From NCBI RefSeq assembly GCF_019226825.1, contig NZ_CP076642.1, forward strand, positions 1,346,507-1,410,506: a DNA stretch of 64,000 nucleotides, written 5' to 3'. Made by a program: the position numbers and the translations under genes. This DNA is from Vibrio ostreae. Its GTDB lineage: Bacteria; Pseudomonadota; Gammaproteobacteria; Enterobacterales; Vibrionaceae. The stretch's first letter is position 1; the number at the start of each line of letters is the position of its first letter. The notes beneath the pieces were generated by a model. That model was given only the letters and a program-made list of their open reading frames with translations. It had not been told where the DNA came from and searched no databases. Shown piece after piece: positions 28,630 through 39,368 of the stretch.

Positions 28630-30144
28630 ATGGAAATTTTGTCACATTTATCTGTCAATATGTTTTTACTGAGCTCCATCGGGGTCCTGATTGGGATTAT
28701 CTTTGGTGCCATACCTGGTATGACAGCGACGTTAGCGGTTGCGGTCTGCCTGCCATTAACCTACTCACTCGGTCTGAATGATGGCCTGGCACTGCTGCTT
28801 GGACTGTACGTCGGTGGCATCTCGGGAGGCCTGGTTCCTGCAGTACTGCTCAATATTCCCGGTACGCCTTCTTCCATCACCACAACATTTGATGGTTATC
28901 CCATGGCCCAGAAAGGGCAAGGAGAAAAAGCACTCAAAGTGGCGGTCGCTTCGTCACTGTTTGGCGGTTTGTTCAGTGCGGTGGTGCTGTATTTCTTTGC
29001 CCCTTTCTTAGCAAACTTTGCGATTAAATTTTCGACGGTTGAAAAGTTCCTGCTCATTTTTCTGGCACTGACAGTGATCTCCTCACTCTCAAAACACATC
29101 CTGATGGGCATCTTCAGTGGCTTGCTTGGCATTTTGATCAGCCTAATCGGCGCGTACGACATTTCTGTTGGCGGTAATGGCGAATATCGTCTCATGCCAC
29201 AGGCACTGGAAGATCAACTGAGTTTTGGTTTCTCGCTGCTTCCTGTGCTGATCGGTATGTTCGGGCTTGCCGCGATCATCACCGCCTGTTGCCGCGTCAG
29301 CCAGGCTGATCATGTGCAAGGGGACATGATCCAGTTGGATCGCAAAACGCGCTTTGACTGGAAAGTCTTTAACGGGCAGTGGTTTAACCTGATTCGTTCT
29401 TCGTCGATTGGGACTTTTGTCGGTATGTTACCCGGTATCGGTGGTAGTGCCGCTTCGGTGCTGGCTTATACCCAGCAAAAGAACATCAGTAAGAATAAGG
29501 AGCAAATGGGTAAGGGCTGTCCAGAGGGCATTATTACTTCCGAATCGGCTAACAATGGTCTGACTGGTGGCGCATTGATTCCCTTGCTGTCGCTGGGCAT
29601 TCCGGGCGATTCAACAACCGCGGTATTGATTGGTGCCTTTACCCTGCAGGGTATTCAGGTCGGTCCATTGTTCATTAACGAAAATCTCGAAACCTGGGAT
29701 TTTATGATCCTCTCACTGTTTTTCGCCAATTTCGTCATGTTTGCCATCATGTACTTCGCCATTCGTCACGTCGCTAAAGTGGTGATGATTCCTAAGTACA
29801 TTCTCTATCCAATCATTGTGATGATGTGTGTCATCGGAGCCTATGCCATTAACTACGGTGTGATGTTTGATGTCTGGACTCTGGTGTTATTTGGTGTGTT
29901 CGGCGTGGTGGCCCCCAAAATTGGTCTCGAAGTAGTGCCGTTTATTATCGGATTTATTTTAGGCAAATCGGCCGAAGTCTATTTCGTCAAAAGTATTGAG
30001 TCTTACGGAAACCTGTCGGTGTTCTTCACCAAGAGCCCCATCGCCATGTGCTTGTGGGTGATTATTCTGGCGTCGGTCATGTATGCAATTCGCTCAGTGT
30101 TTAAAACAAAGAAGCAGACGCGTGCTGATAAAAAAATAGCTTAA
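28630..30144 (+). CDS. TctA-like large membrane subunit of the tripartite tricarboxylate transporter
   Basis: About 504 residues with around 12 membrane helices. Hallmarks are GIIFGAIPGMTATLAVA in the first conserved region and GMLPGIGGSAASVLAYTQQK plus ALIPLLSLGIPGDSTTA in the second. These glycine-proline loops form the translocation site in the family. ATG 28630 is preferred, behind GTGGA; a GTG at 28606 is also in frame. The gene follows tctB by a few tens of bases and is followed 12 bases later by gudD, so tctBA and gudD are one operon. Confidence 0.9.
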   Translation: MEILSHLSVNMFLLSSIGVLIGIIFGAIPGMTATLAVAVCLPLTYSLGLNDGLALLLGLYVGGISGGLVPAVLLNIPGTPSSITTTFDGYPMAQKGQGEKALKVAVASSLFGGLFSAVVLYFFAPFLANFAIKFSTVEKFLLIFLALTVISSLSKHILMGIFSGLLGILISLIGAYDISVGGNGEYRLMPQALEDQLSFGFSLLPVLIGMFGLAAIITACCRVSQADHVQGDMIQLDRKTRFDWKVFNGQWFNLIRSSSIGTFVGMLPGIGGSAASVLAYTQQKNISKNKEQMGKGCPEGIITSESANNGLTGGALIPLLSLGIPGDSTTAVLIGAFTLQGIQVGPLFINENLETWDFMILSLFFANFVMFAIMYFAIRHVAKVVMIPKYILYPIIVMMCVIGAYAINYGVMFDVWTLVLFGVFGVVAPKIGLEVVPFIIGFILGKSAEVYFVKSIESYGNLSVFFTKSPIAMCLWVIILASVMYAIRSVFKTKKQTRADKKIA

Positions 30145-30156
30145 AGGATGAATAGT

Positions 30157-31497
30157 ATGAATTTTGAAAAAGGTATGCCTGTTATTGAAAATATGTTGGT
30201 GATTCCGGTAGCCGGTCACGACAGCATGCTGCTCAATCTCAGTGGCGCACATGCCCCTTACTTTACCCGCAACATTGTCATTATGGAGGATAATTCCGGC
30301 AATATCGGTTTGGGTGAAGTTCCGGGAGGAGAGAGTATCCGTAAAACACTCGAAGATGCGCGCGGCTTTATCATCGGCCGTGGCCTGGGTGAATATAAAA
30401 ATATCATGAATCAGGTGCGCCACGCGTTTGCTGAGCGTGATGCCGGTGGGCGTGGCTTGCAAACCTTTGATCTTAGAACGACCATCCATGCTGTGACCGC
30501 TATTGAAGCTGCGATGCTTGATTTGCTCGGCCAGGCGTTGAACGTGTCGGTGGCGTCTCTGCTGGGTGAGGGTCAGCAACGCGATAAAGTCGAGATGCTG
30601 GGTTACCTGTTCTTTATCGGTGACCGCAACAAAACCGACCTGCCTTATCAGAGTCAGCCGCAGGATAACTGCGACTGGTACCGCATTCGCCATGAAGAAG
30701 CGTTAAGCGCTGAGCGGGTTGTGCGTTTGGCGGAAGCATCCTACGAAAAGTATGGCTTCAACGACTTCAAACTGAAAGGCGGTGTACTGCGCGCCGAGGA
30801 AGAAGCGGAAGTGATCAAAGCGCTCGCTGCCCGTTTCCCGCAGGCTCGGGTGACGCTTGATCCTAACGGTGCCTGGTCTCTGGAAGAAGCGATTCGGGTC
30901 GGGAAAGAACTCAAAGGTGTTCTGGCTTATGCCGAAGACCCGTGTGGTGCAGAACAGGGGTATTCCGGCCGTGAAGTGATGAGCGAATTTCGCCGCGCCA
31001 CAGGCCTGCCGACTGCAACCAACATGATTGCCACCGACTGGCGTCAGATGGGGCATACCATTTCGCTCCAGTCGGTCGACATACCTTTGGCAGATCCACA
31101 TTTCTGGACCATGGAAGGCTCGGTACGTGTGGCGCAGATGTGCCACGAATGGGGCCTGACCTGGGGATCACATTCCAATAATCATTTCGATATTTCGCTT
31201 GCCATGTTTACCCAGGTTGCCGCCGCGGCACCGGGCAACATTACCGCCATTGATACCCACTGGATCTGGCAGGAAGGCAATCAGCGCCTGACTAAAGAGC
31301 CATTGCAGATTCGTGGCGGCTTTGTTGCTGTGCCTGATAAGCCGGGCCTGGGCATTGAGGTTGATATGGCTCAGGTCGAGAAAGCACATGAGCTTTACAA
31401 AAATATGGGACTGAGCGGACGCGATGACGCCATTGGCATGCAGTACCTGATTCCTAACTGGACATTCGATAACAAAAAACCGTGCTTGGTTCGTTAA
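30157..31497 (+). CDS. gudD: Glucarate dehydratase
   Basis: A 446-residue enolase-superfamily enzyme, the same length as E. coli GudD. It dehydrates D-glucarate (or L-idarate) to 5-keto-4-deoxy-D-glucarate. Catalytic elements visible are the K-x-K in FNDFKLKGG, the metal ligands in [15 protein letters not shown] and the following strand, and the His in [13 protein letters not shown] 30157 is used; an ATG three codons earlier overlaps the AAAGGATG ribosome-binding site. It is operonic with tctBA and garL. Confidence 0.95.
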   Translation: MNFEKGMPVIENMLVIPVAGHDSMLLNLSGAHAPYFTRNIVIMEDNSGNIGLGEVPGGESIRKTLEDARGFIIGRGLGEYKNIMNQVRHAFAERDAGGRGLQTFDLRTTIHAVTAIEAAMLDLLGQALNVSVASLLGEGQQRDKVEMLGYLFFIGDRNKTDLPYQSQPQDNCDWYRIRHEEALSAERVVRLAEASYEKYGFNDFKLKGGVLRAEEEAEVIKALAARFPQARVTLDPNGAWSLEEAIRVGKELKGVLAYAEDPCGAEQGYSGREVMSEFRRATGLPTATNMIATDWRQMGHTISLQSVDIPLADPHFWTMEGSVRVAQMCHEWGLTWGSHSNNHFDISLAMFTQVAAAAPGNITAIDTHWIWQEGNQRLTKEPLQIRGGFVAVPDKPGLGIEVDMAQVEKAHELYKNMGLSGRDDAIGMQYLIPNWTFDNKKPCLVR

Positions 31498-31518
31498 GCG
31501 CAGACAGAGGATAACGTA

Positions 31519-32289
31519 ATGAACGAAAACACTTACCCGAATCATTTTAAGCGTGCGCTGCTGAATCAGGAGCAAAGAATCGGTTGCTGGAGTGCCCTGG
31601 CAAGTCCCATCACCACGGAAATCCTTGGCCTGGCCGGTTTTGACTGGGTTTTGCTCGATGGTGAACATGCACCGAATGACATTCAGACTTTCATCCCGCA
31701 GTTAATGGCACTCAAGGACAGTCGCAGTGTGCCTGTTGTTCGCCCGCCAGTGAACGATCCGGTTGTTATTAAGCGTTTACTGGATATCGGTTTTTACAAT
31801 CTTATCGTCCCGTTTGTGGAAACACAGCAACAAGCGGAACTTGCGGTGGCGGCGACGCGCTATCCGCCACAGGGCATTCGCGGCGTTTCGGTCGGACACC
31901 GCAGTAATGGCTACGGTACAACCACCAATTATTTTCAGGATATCAACGACAACATTGCTGTGGTGGTGCAGATCGAGAGCCAGTTAGCGTTGGATAACCT
32001 CGACAGTATTCTCAGTGTTGAGGGAATTGACGGGGTCTTTGTCGGACCGAGCGATTTGGCGGCCGCACTGGGGCATTTGGGCAATGCTAACCATCCGGAC
32101 GTGCAGGGTGCCATTCGTATGGTGTTTGAAAAAGGTCATGCGAAAGGCAAAACCATCGGCATTCTGGCTCCGGTGTATGAAGACGCGCAGCGTTACCTCG
32201 AATGGGGTGCCAACTTAGTGGCGGTGGGGAGTGATTTAGGCGCATTCAAAGCAGCGACACAGGCACTGTGTCAGAAATTTATTAAGTAA
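31519..32289 (+). CDS. garL: 5-keto-4-deoxy-D-glucarate aldolase
   Basis: A 256-residue class II aldolase of the HpcH/HpaI family, the exact length of E. coli GarL. It splits the product of GudD/GarD into pyruvate and tartronate semialdehyde. Visible are the catalytic His region LDGEHAPND, the Mg ligand Glu in VVVQIESQ and Asp in [19 protein letters not shown] is the ribosome-binding site. It follows gudD by 21 bases. Confidence 0.95.
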   Translation: MNENTYPNHFKRALLNQEQRIGCWSALASPITTEILGLAGFDWVLLDGEHAPNDIQTFIPQLMALKDSRSVPVVRPPVNDPVVIKRLLDIGFYNLIVPFVETQQQAELAVAATRYPPQGIRGVSVGHRSNGYGTTTNYFQDINDNIAVVVQIESQLALDNLDSILSVEGIDGVFVGPSDLAAALGHLGNANHPDVQGAIRMVFEKGHAKGKTIGILAPVYEDAQRYLEWGANLVAVGSDLGAFKAATQALCQKFIK

Positions 32290-32310
32290 ATCAAGGCAAG
32301 AGGAAGTGTT

Positions 32311-33196
32311 ATGAAAATCGGATTTATTGGCCTCGGCATTATGGGTAAACCTATGAGCAAAAACCTGCTTAAAGCGGGTTACTCTCTGGTGGTACTGGAT
32401 CGCAATCAGGAATCAGTGAATGAGCTGGTCAATGCTGGTGCAGAATCGGCCACATCACCAAAAGCGGTTGCACAGCAGTGTGATGTGGTAATCACCATGT
32501 TGCCGAACTCACCGCACGTCAAAGAAGTTGCCTTGGGTGAGCATGGCCTAATTGAAGGCGCGCATGCCGGACTGACCCTGATAGACATGAGCTCCATTGC
32601 TCCGTTGGCAAGCCAGGAGATCGCCAGAGTGCTGGCCGAGCAGGGTGTGAGCATGCTGGATGCACCGGTCAGCGGCGGGGGAGCCGAAGGCGATTGACGG
32701 CACCTTGTCCGTCATGGTCGGCGGTGACAAGGGTTTGTTTGAACAGTATTACGATGTGATGAAATCCATGGCAGGATCTGTGGTGCATACCGGTGATATC
32801 GGTGCTGGCAACGTCACTAAGTTGGCTAACCAGGTGATTGTTGCGCTCAATATCGCTGCGATGTCTGAGGCTTTGGTTCTGGCAACCAAAGCAGGTGTGA
32901 ACCCTGAACTGGTTTATCAAGCTATTCGTGGCGGCTTGGCCGGCAGTACCGTACTGGATGCCAAGGCGCCTATGGTACTGAATCGTAATTTTGAACCTGG
33001 GTTTCGCATTGACCTGCATATTAAAGATTTAGCTAACGCGCTGGATACTTCGCACGGAGTTGGGGCACAATTGCCGCTTACCGCACAAGTAATGGAGATG
33101 ATGCAGGCATTGAAAGCGGATGACCTGGCATCAAAAGATCATTGTGCTTTAGCGTTGCATTACGAAAAACTGGCTAAGGTTACGGTAGCGAGCTAA
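32311..33196 (+). CDS. garR: Tartronate semialdehyde reductase, frame-broken
   Basis: A beta-hydroxyacid dehydrogenase reducing tartronate semialdehyde to D-glycerate with NAD(P)H. The N-terminal Rossmann motif is GFIGLGIMGKPMSKNL, the substrate loop is DAPVSGG and the catalytic Lys lies in GAGNVTKLANQ. The frame is broken at 32676-32682: deleting one G of GGGGG joins PVSGG to EPKAIDGT and gives about 294 residues, the E. coli length. It follows garL by 21 bases. Confidence 0.9.
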
Positions 33197-33203
33197 ATAA
33201 AAT

Positions 33204-33228
33204 GCAGCAGGTTGTGACAACCTGCTGC
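33204..33228 (+). repeat. Inverted repeat between garR and garK
   Basis: An 11-bp perfect stem (GCAGCAGGTTG / CAACCTGCTGC) with a three-base loop directly after the garR stop. No T-run follows, so it is more likely a message-stabilising or partial-attenuation hairpin than a full terminator. Confidence 0.6.
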
Positions 33229-33258
33229 TTCATAATTTCTATCAAGTGGTGCTTATTG

Positions 33259-34402
33259 ATGAAAATTGTTATCGCCCCTGATTCATACAAAGAAAGTTTA
33301 AGCGCGATTGAAGTCGCAGAAGCGATTGAAACGGGATTCCGACAGGTTTTTCCGGATTGGCAGTATGTGAAGTGTCCGACCGCGGATGGAGGAGAAGGGT
33401 CCGTGGAAGCATTAGTCGATGCCTCCGGTGGCGAACGGGTCACGGTGAATGTGGTCGGGCCACTCGGTGAACAACATGATGCTTTTTTATGGTGTCTCCG
33501 GAGATAAGAGAACCGCATTTATTGAAATGGCGGCGGCCAGCGGTATTGAACTGATTCCGAGCGCAAAACGTGACCCGCTGGTCGCGACCAGTTACGGAAC
33601 CGGCCAATTGATCGAGCATGCCTTGAATCAGGGTATCCGTCATTTGATCCTCTGTATTGGCGGCAGCGCGACCAACGATGCAGGCTGTGGCATGCTGCAG
33701 GCATTGGGGGTGTCGTTCACCGATGCCAGCGGAATCGAGTTGCCGTTTGGCGGTGCTGCGTTACAGGAGCTGGCTCATATCGATGTCAGCGCGCTGGATT
33801 CCCGCCTCAAAGAATGTCTGATAGAAGTGGCCTGTGATGTCAGTAATCCGCTGACCGGAAGTAATGGCGCTTCACATGTGTACGGCCCGCAAAAGGGGGC
33901 AACTGTGCAAATGGTCGAGCAACTGGATGCGGCATTGACCCGCTTCGCGGTAATTGTCGAGCAAGATCTGCAGCGTAAAGTGAGTGACATTCCGGGTGCA
34001 GGGGCTGCGGGCGGGATGGGAGCCGCGTTTTACGCGTTTCTCGATGCAGAGCTCAAGCCAGGTATCGAGATCATGACTCGAGCGGTCGGGCTGGAGGAGC
34101 TGATTAAAGAAGCGGATCTGGTGATTACCGGAGAAGGGCGCCTCGACAGTCAGAGTGTGAATGGCAAAGTACCGGTTGGTGTTGCCAGTATTGCCAAACG
34201 TTATGATCTCCCTGTTATCGCCATTGTCGGTGCGTTGGGGGATGATATCGAGGCCGTGTACTCCCACGGAATTGATGCTGCCTTTGACTCCGTCTACAAG
34301 GTGACGACCTTTGAGGAGATTGTTGCTCAGGCAAAATTCAACGTGATTCGCAGCGCACACAATATTGCTGCTGCCCTGAAAGTCGGGCAACAGCTCTGCT
34401 AA
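33259..34402 (+). CDS. garK: Glycerate 2-kinase, frame-broken
   Basis: Type 1 glycerate kinase, converting D-glycerate to 2-phosphoglycerate and so linking the diacid pathway to glycolysis. Family landmarks are MKIVIAPDSYKESLSA at the start, PTADGGEGS, GGSATNDAGCGMLQALG and ITGEGRLDSQS. The frame breaks at the T-run 33483-33488; deleting one T restores HDAFYGVSGDKRTAF and gives about 380 residues. The stop lies four bases from the converging cdaR stop. Confidence 0.9.
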
Positions 34403-34406
34403 TACT

Positions 34407-35509
34407 CTATAAAATCAAACTAAAATACAGGCAACACATGTCATTGTAGTGGTGCAAATTGATGTTACAGATCTCTTCCACCCTTTTTATGCGATAACGC
34501 AGCGTGTTAGGGTGAACATATAATTTTGCAGACGTTTTTTTTGATATCACAGTTATTTTCAAACCAACACAACACAGTATTGATCAGTGTCGGATCGTGG
34601 AGTTCAAGCTGTTGTGCATGAGTGGCTAGCTTATTTCGTTGCCAGTGAGATAAGCAGCCCTCAAACAGTGCCGGCAGCTCGTATTCGTGGTAAGGGTAGA
34701 ACTGCTGCTTCGGATTGAGACGTTGCCCGCATTTCATCACCGCCATCGCGCTTTCAAACGCAAACGGCAGTTCCTTAGGTTGGCTGTAAACCGCGCCCAG
34801 AGAGCACTGAAACGGTACCTTCAGCGACTCACTCAAATAGCTGCGGATACTTTGCCAGTCATCAATCGCTTTGCCATCCTCGCGTTCCGATTCGGAGACA
34901 TTCAGCAGCACTACGCTCGACTTATAAGAGTATTCGGCTTTCAGTCGCTTACGTGACCAGTTGTTGAGTACTTTGACCACCTCTTTTTGCGCCTCTGAAC
35001 TGTCCACTTCAATCACACACATCGCATGGTGGTTGAAGATGTCGACTTTGAGCTGAGCGGCCATATTGGTGATGTGTTCCAGCGAGGAACTTCGGTCAAT
35101 GCATTCCAGTAGCAGTTCTTCAAGCTTACGTTCACTCCAGCGGGTCATCTCCATCATCGAGGTGTATTCGACCACCATTTCAGCCGCCATTTTTACCATT
35201 TCGCCAAACGGACGCACTTCCACCAAGGGGCCGGAAATACCAATGACGCCAATCGCTGCGTTGTTATACACAATCGGTAAGTTGACGCCCGGCTTAACAT
35301 TGGGGAACTCTGGCAGCATGGTTTCGGAGATTTCGATAGGTTTGAGTTCCGTCAGGGGCGAGAACGGCTCCGCCGTGTTTTTGATAGCGCCGCGCCGGAT
35401 TAGTGGAGGCAATGATGATGCCGGTCTCGTCCATGACATTCAGCGGATACTTGATGATTTTCTGCGCGCGATCGACGATACGCTGCGCTAATTGCTCGTG
35501 TAACTGCAT
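34407..35509 (-). CDS. cdaR: Sugar-diacid regulator CdaR (SdaR), frame-broken twice
   Basis: CdaR-type activator of glucarate/galactarate genes. A sugar-diacid recognition domain (MQLHEQLAQRIVDRAQKII, then NLPIVYNNAAIGVIGISG) is followed by a GGDEF-like central part and a PucR-type helix-turn-helix. The frame must shift twice: one extra C in CCCC at about 35356-35359 joins GGAVLA to LTELKPIEI, and one extra A in the eight-base run 34535-34542 restores DIKKTSAKLYVHPNTLRYRI, the DNA-binding helix, ending at 34407. It converges on garK. Confidence 0.88.
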
Positions 35510-35790
35510 AGGTTCACTTTTTTATTGGTAGCGTTTGTTCAGACAAGCAGCCATGTTGATACATGGTCTAATTTTTGGAGTGCCTGACCAGACTAACCGA
35601 AGTAAAAACGGTTTAATGAGATCCAACTCCCAAGCTCAAAAAACCAACAATCCTGCCGTATAATAAATAGATTATGTTGTTAAGTTAAAAGAATTTTCTG
35701 AAGCAGAATGTCGCGAGGAATACGCTAAAAAGTCGCATAAGCTTCGAACGCAGTCTATGGTTACTGACAGAGCGAGAAAGGACGTGCCCG

Positions 35791-36696
35791 ATGGTAAGAT
35801 GGATAGCAATAATCATCACTGCGCTGGTGCTGACCGGTTGCGGTGCCAAGTTTGTCTACAACAATATTGATTGGTTTGTGATTGATTATGTTGAAGATTA
35901 CGTGGAATTGAACTCGACGCAGAAAGCATTGCTGAGCGATAAAATTGCCTCGTTCAGTACCTGGCAACAACAGGAAGAGATGCCACGTTACCTGCATCAG
36001 TTAGAGCAGCTGTCCTTACTGCAACCGGATCAATTTAGCCCACGGCAACTCGACTGCACCGAACGGAGGTGCAGCAGCATTATCAGCGCTTGGTAATGCA
36101 TCTCCTGCCGGATGCGTATCTGTTGGCTAATACTCTGAGCGATGCTCAGATTGAGCAATTTATGCAGGGATTAACTGAGCGCCAGCAAGAGTTTGCCGAA
36201 AAGTATCGTGACACGACTCAAAGTCAGGCTCGCGTACGTTATCGGGAACGGATAACAGACAATCTGGAGGAGTGGTTTGGCAGCCTTAGCGCTCAGCAAG
36301 AGGACGTGGTTTCGCAGTGGGTAAACGAGATGAAAGTGACCACGGCAGACTGGGTTGCCTTTCACAGCCGCCTGCGGCGCGAGTTAACTCATTTGTTTAC
36401 ACTGCGACACAATGAAGCTTTGTTCAGCGCGCAGTTACAGGCGTTATTGTTTGCTCCCGAGCAGTTCTACAGTCCGGTTCTGCGTGCTAAATTTCAATAC
36501 AATCAAGCCATTTCCGATAAGTATCTGGTTGAGATTGTACGCTTGGCGTCAGATAAGCAAATTGCCTATTTTCGAGGGGGAGATTAACGACTGGCAACAG
36601 TTGGTGCAGGAACTCAGCGCGGATGTTGGCACTAGTGTGCGACAGCCCCCTGATGAGCAGGGGGTGTCAGCAGATCATGTGGCCGATGCCAGTTGA
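35791..36696 (+). CDS. DUF6279-family lipoprotein, frame-broken twice
   Basis: A lipoprotein signal peptide (WIAIIITALVLTGC, Cys17) precedes an all-helical periplasmic domain with the family start YNNIDWFVIDYVEDYV and later AEKYRDTT and YFRGEINDWQQLVQEL. Two single-base shifts are required: one missing C near 36054 and one extra G in GGGGG at 36576-36580. About 300 residues result. The function of the family is not known. Its end overlaps the converging permease gene by about 20 bases. Confidence 0.75.
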
Positions 36697-38007
36697 CGAT
36701 GTTTACGACGGCTGTAGTAAAACACCATCAGACCCGGAATATAGAGCAGGGTGGATAAGACCAGAGCGTTGAGGCCCGCGGCGTAAATCAGCCACAAACC
36801 ATACAGGCTGGCGCCGAGACCAATGGCTTTGATGTTCCAACTTGCGGCTTGTCCGAAGGCGATTTTGACCAGATAAGCACCCACCAGGAAGTAAGGTATC
36901 AGGATCATCGAAGTCGAGATAAGTACCAGAGTGTTATAACTCTCCCCGGTCCACATGATCAGCACCAGGCATAACTGGACTGTCACGCTGGTTAGCGTTA
37001 GCGAGGCCGGTGATGTGCCTTGTTCGTTCTGTCTGGCAAAAAAGCGCGGGAAAGCGCCATGCTGTGCAGCAGTGCACGGCACCTCTGCTGAGTACATGAT
37101 CCAGCTCAGGTAAGAGGCCAGAACTGATACGATAAGTCCGAGACTGATTACCCACTGGCCAAGGCTACCACTCATGTGTGCCATCAACCCGGCCATGGAT
37201 GGATTATTCAGGGCGGCGACATCTGCCCGGCTCATTACGCCCAGAGATAGCAGAGTAATGGACACATACAGAATCAGCGCAAATATCACACCCAGACAGG
37301 TCGCTTTACCGATATCATTGCGACGTTTGGCACGCACCGATAATACGATTGCCCCTTCAATGCCGGTGAACACCCATAGCGTAATGAGCATGGTGCCTTT
37401 TACCTGCTCAATGAACGGGGTTTGTAAGCTTTGACCCGCACGGTCGAAGTTAAACGTTGCCGGCTCAAATGCCCAGTAGGCGAGGACAATAAACACAATC
37501 AGTGGCAGACATTTTGCCAGGGTTGCCAGCAGGTTGATGAAGGCTGCCTGTTTGATACCGCGCAGCACCAGATAGTGTACCGCCCACAGGATAAGCGATT
37601 CGCCGATAAATGCGGGCAGGGTGTTTCCGTCGCCAAAAATGACCGATTGTGGTGTATCGACAAAGGCGCCAATGGCGGCAAAGGCAACCACCAGGTAACC
37701 GACCACGCCAATTGTGGCACACAGCCAGTAGCCCCAGGCGGATAAAAAAGCCTGCAGTGTCGCCAAAGCCTGTGCGGGCGTAGGTATAGATACCCCCCAT
37801 CCAGTTCAGGCTTAAGACGGGACAAATGTAAAAAACAGCCGGCCAGCAGTAAGATGCCTACGCCAGTAATAAGCCAGCCTGTGAGAATGGCATCCACACC
37901 AGCGACTTCTGCCATATTTTGTGGCAGGCTGAAAATACCGGCGCCGACCATGGAGCTGAACACCAGAGCAGTCAGCGTGGTCAGGCCGATTTTTGCGGTT
38001 GTTGCAT
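36675..38007 (-). CDS. APC-superfamily amino-acid permease of the APA/ArcD type, frame-broken
   Basis: A polytopic permease with 12 or so helices. Near the N-terminus SSMVGAGIFSLPQN is the first unwound helix of the superfamily, and LDGGIYTYARTGFGD and SAWGYWLCATIG match basic amino-acid/polyamine antiporters. Three shifts are needed: one missing A after MQQPQK near 38000, one extra G in GGGGGG near 37795, one extra T near 37746. About 445 residues result. ATG 38007 follows GGAG and lies 13 bases after mmuM. The MetJ boxes upstream suggest transport of methionine, S-methylmethionine or homocysteine. Confidence 0.8.
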
Positions 38008-38019
38008 CACTCGCTCCGA

Positions 38020-38931
38020 TTAAGCGAAGTGCTGATGCAGCGCAGCAATATGCTCCGGACCGATACCGCAGCAGCCGCCAATCAGGCTGGCGCCTTGTTG
38101 TTGCCACTTCTCTGCCCACAGTAGGTAGGCTGGCGGTGTCAGGTCGGCACGCAGTTCATCCAGGCCATCGTTGGCGGTCGCGTCTTTTGGCTGAGGAGGA
38201 AATGCGTTGGCATACGCACCAAGCTGAACTTGCTGTGCCCCTGCTGTGTCCAGGCAACGCTTGGCGATGGTCAGGGCTTCCTGAATCACTTCAGGCTGGC
38301 AGCAGTTAAACAAGATGGCGCTAACGTTAAGAGCCAGCATCGCATTGATGGCATCTTCAACCAATTCGCCTGAGCGCAGGCGCGGTACATCAGTCGGCTC
38401 TGAATCTTCTAGTGTAAATGATACCCACAGCGGTTTGTGTTCGCTATCTAGTTTGTCGAGCAGTGCTTTGACCGCCACTGGTTCGGCAATCAGGCTTTGG
38501 GTTTCACACAGCCAAAAATCAACATTATCTTTCAGTCCTTCGATCAAAGGTGTAGCGATCTCTGCGACCCGATCGGCCTGATACAGATCAGCGCGGTAAG
38601 AACCAAACAGCGGTGGCAGTGAGCCGGCGACCCGGGCGGTGTTACCTTCCAGGGCTACAGCCTGACGAGCCACTTCACCGGCGCGGTGAGCGAGTAACTG
38701 AGCTTCACGCTTGAAGCGTTCCTCACCGATATGAAAAGGAACTAAGGCATAACTGTTGGTCGTAATGACCTGAGAGCCACTCTGAATAAATGCGCAATGA
38801 ACATCACGGACAATGTCAGGAGCTTCGATCATCGCCAGTGCTGACCATTCGGGCTGACGGAACGGCGCGCCACGTTTTTCTAATTCACGACCCATTCCAC
38901 CATCGAGAACACTGACTGTATGATTTGACAT
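38020..38931 (-). CDS. mmuM: Homocysteine S-methyltransferase
   Basis: A 303-residue zinc-dependent methyltransferase that makes methionine from homocysteine, usually with S-methylmethionine as donor. The zinc cysteines are in ILFNCCQPE and the terminal GGCCGIGPEH. DGGMGRELEKRG is the family start. It is the first gene of an operon with an amino-acid permease, like mmuPM of E. coli though with a permease of a different subfamily and in reversed order. The MetJ boxes upstream tie it to the methionine regulon. Confidence 0.92.
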   Translation of the reverse strand: MSNHTVSVLDGGMGRELEKRGAPFRQPEWSALAMIEAPDIVRDVHCAFIQSGSQVITTNSYALVPFHIGEERFKREAQLLAHRAGEVARQAVALEGNTARVAGSLPPLFGSYRADLYQADRVAEIATPLIEGLKDNVDFWLCETQSLIAEPVAVKALLDKLDSEHKPLWVSFTLEDSEPTDVPRLRSGELVEDAINAMLALNVSAILFNCCQPEVIQEALTIAKRCLDTAGAQQVQLGAYANAFPPQPKDATANDGLDELRADLTPPAYLLWAEKWQQQGASLIGGCCGIGPEHIAALHQHFA

Positions 38932-38971
38932 AAATAAACCCTCTGTTGTTGTTTTGGATGTTTAAGCGCAA

Positions 38972-38987
38972 AGACGTTTAGACGTCT
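38972..38987 (-). promoter_or_regulatory. Tandem MetJ boxes upstream of mmuM
   Basis: AGACGTTT and AGACGTCT are two adjacent 8-bp met boxes (consensus AGACGTCT; the second is perfect). They lie about 40-55 bases before the mmuM start. MetJ with S-adenosylmethionine should repress the mmuM-permease operon when methionine is abundant. Confidence 0.85.
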
Positions 38988-39368
38988 ATAAACTAAAGGT
39001 TATTGAGATAACATTCAACTCAAAACCCGATTGTAATCGTAAATTGATGTTCAGATGCTGAAGTTTTGTTCGTTGTTGCTGACGGAGTGACAACAATGAA
39101 AAACGCACCCGCGGGTGCGTGTTTAAGCGCAATGTTTAAACGGTGCCGTAAAGTGGACCTGAGAATAATGAAGCCCGTCAGCAATGTGATGGACTGAAGT
39201 CATCTTTCTAGTGTCGGATCTGTGCATTCAGACGCACGGTGTTATGCCATATTATAAGTGGCCTGTATAGAGCGAGTCATTTTACTGTCAGGCTTGGTGT
39301 CTGCTATTGAGGTCAGCGCCGGACAATAGTTAAATGCGCAGCTTAGTAAACTGACAAGGATAACTAGA
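38988..39368. other. Intergenic region between mmuM and a small secreted protein gene
   Basis: About 380 bases with a GC-rich hairpin at 39102-39120 (ACGCACCC / GGGTGCGT). The 12-mer GTTTAAGCGCAA occurs at about 38960 and again at about 39121. A 34-codon frame at 39096 runs through the hairpin; I do not call it a gene. No other feature is seen. Confidence 0.4.

Noticed and set aside
39096..39197. A 34-codon frame with GGAG in front, upstream of the small secreted protein
   Set aside because: It runs through a GC-rich terminator-like hairpin, and its residues show no conservation-like pattern.
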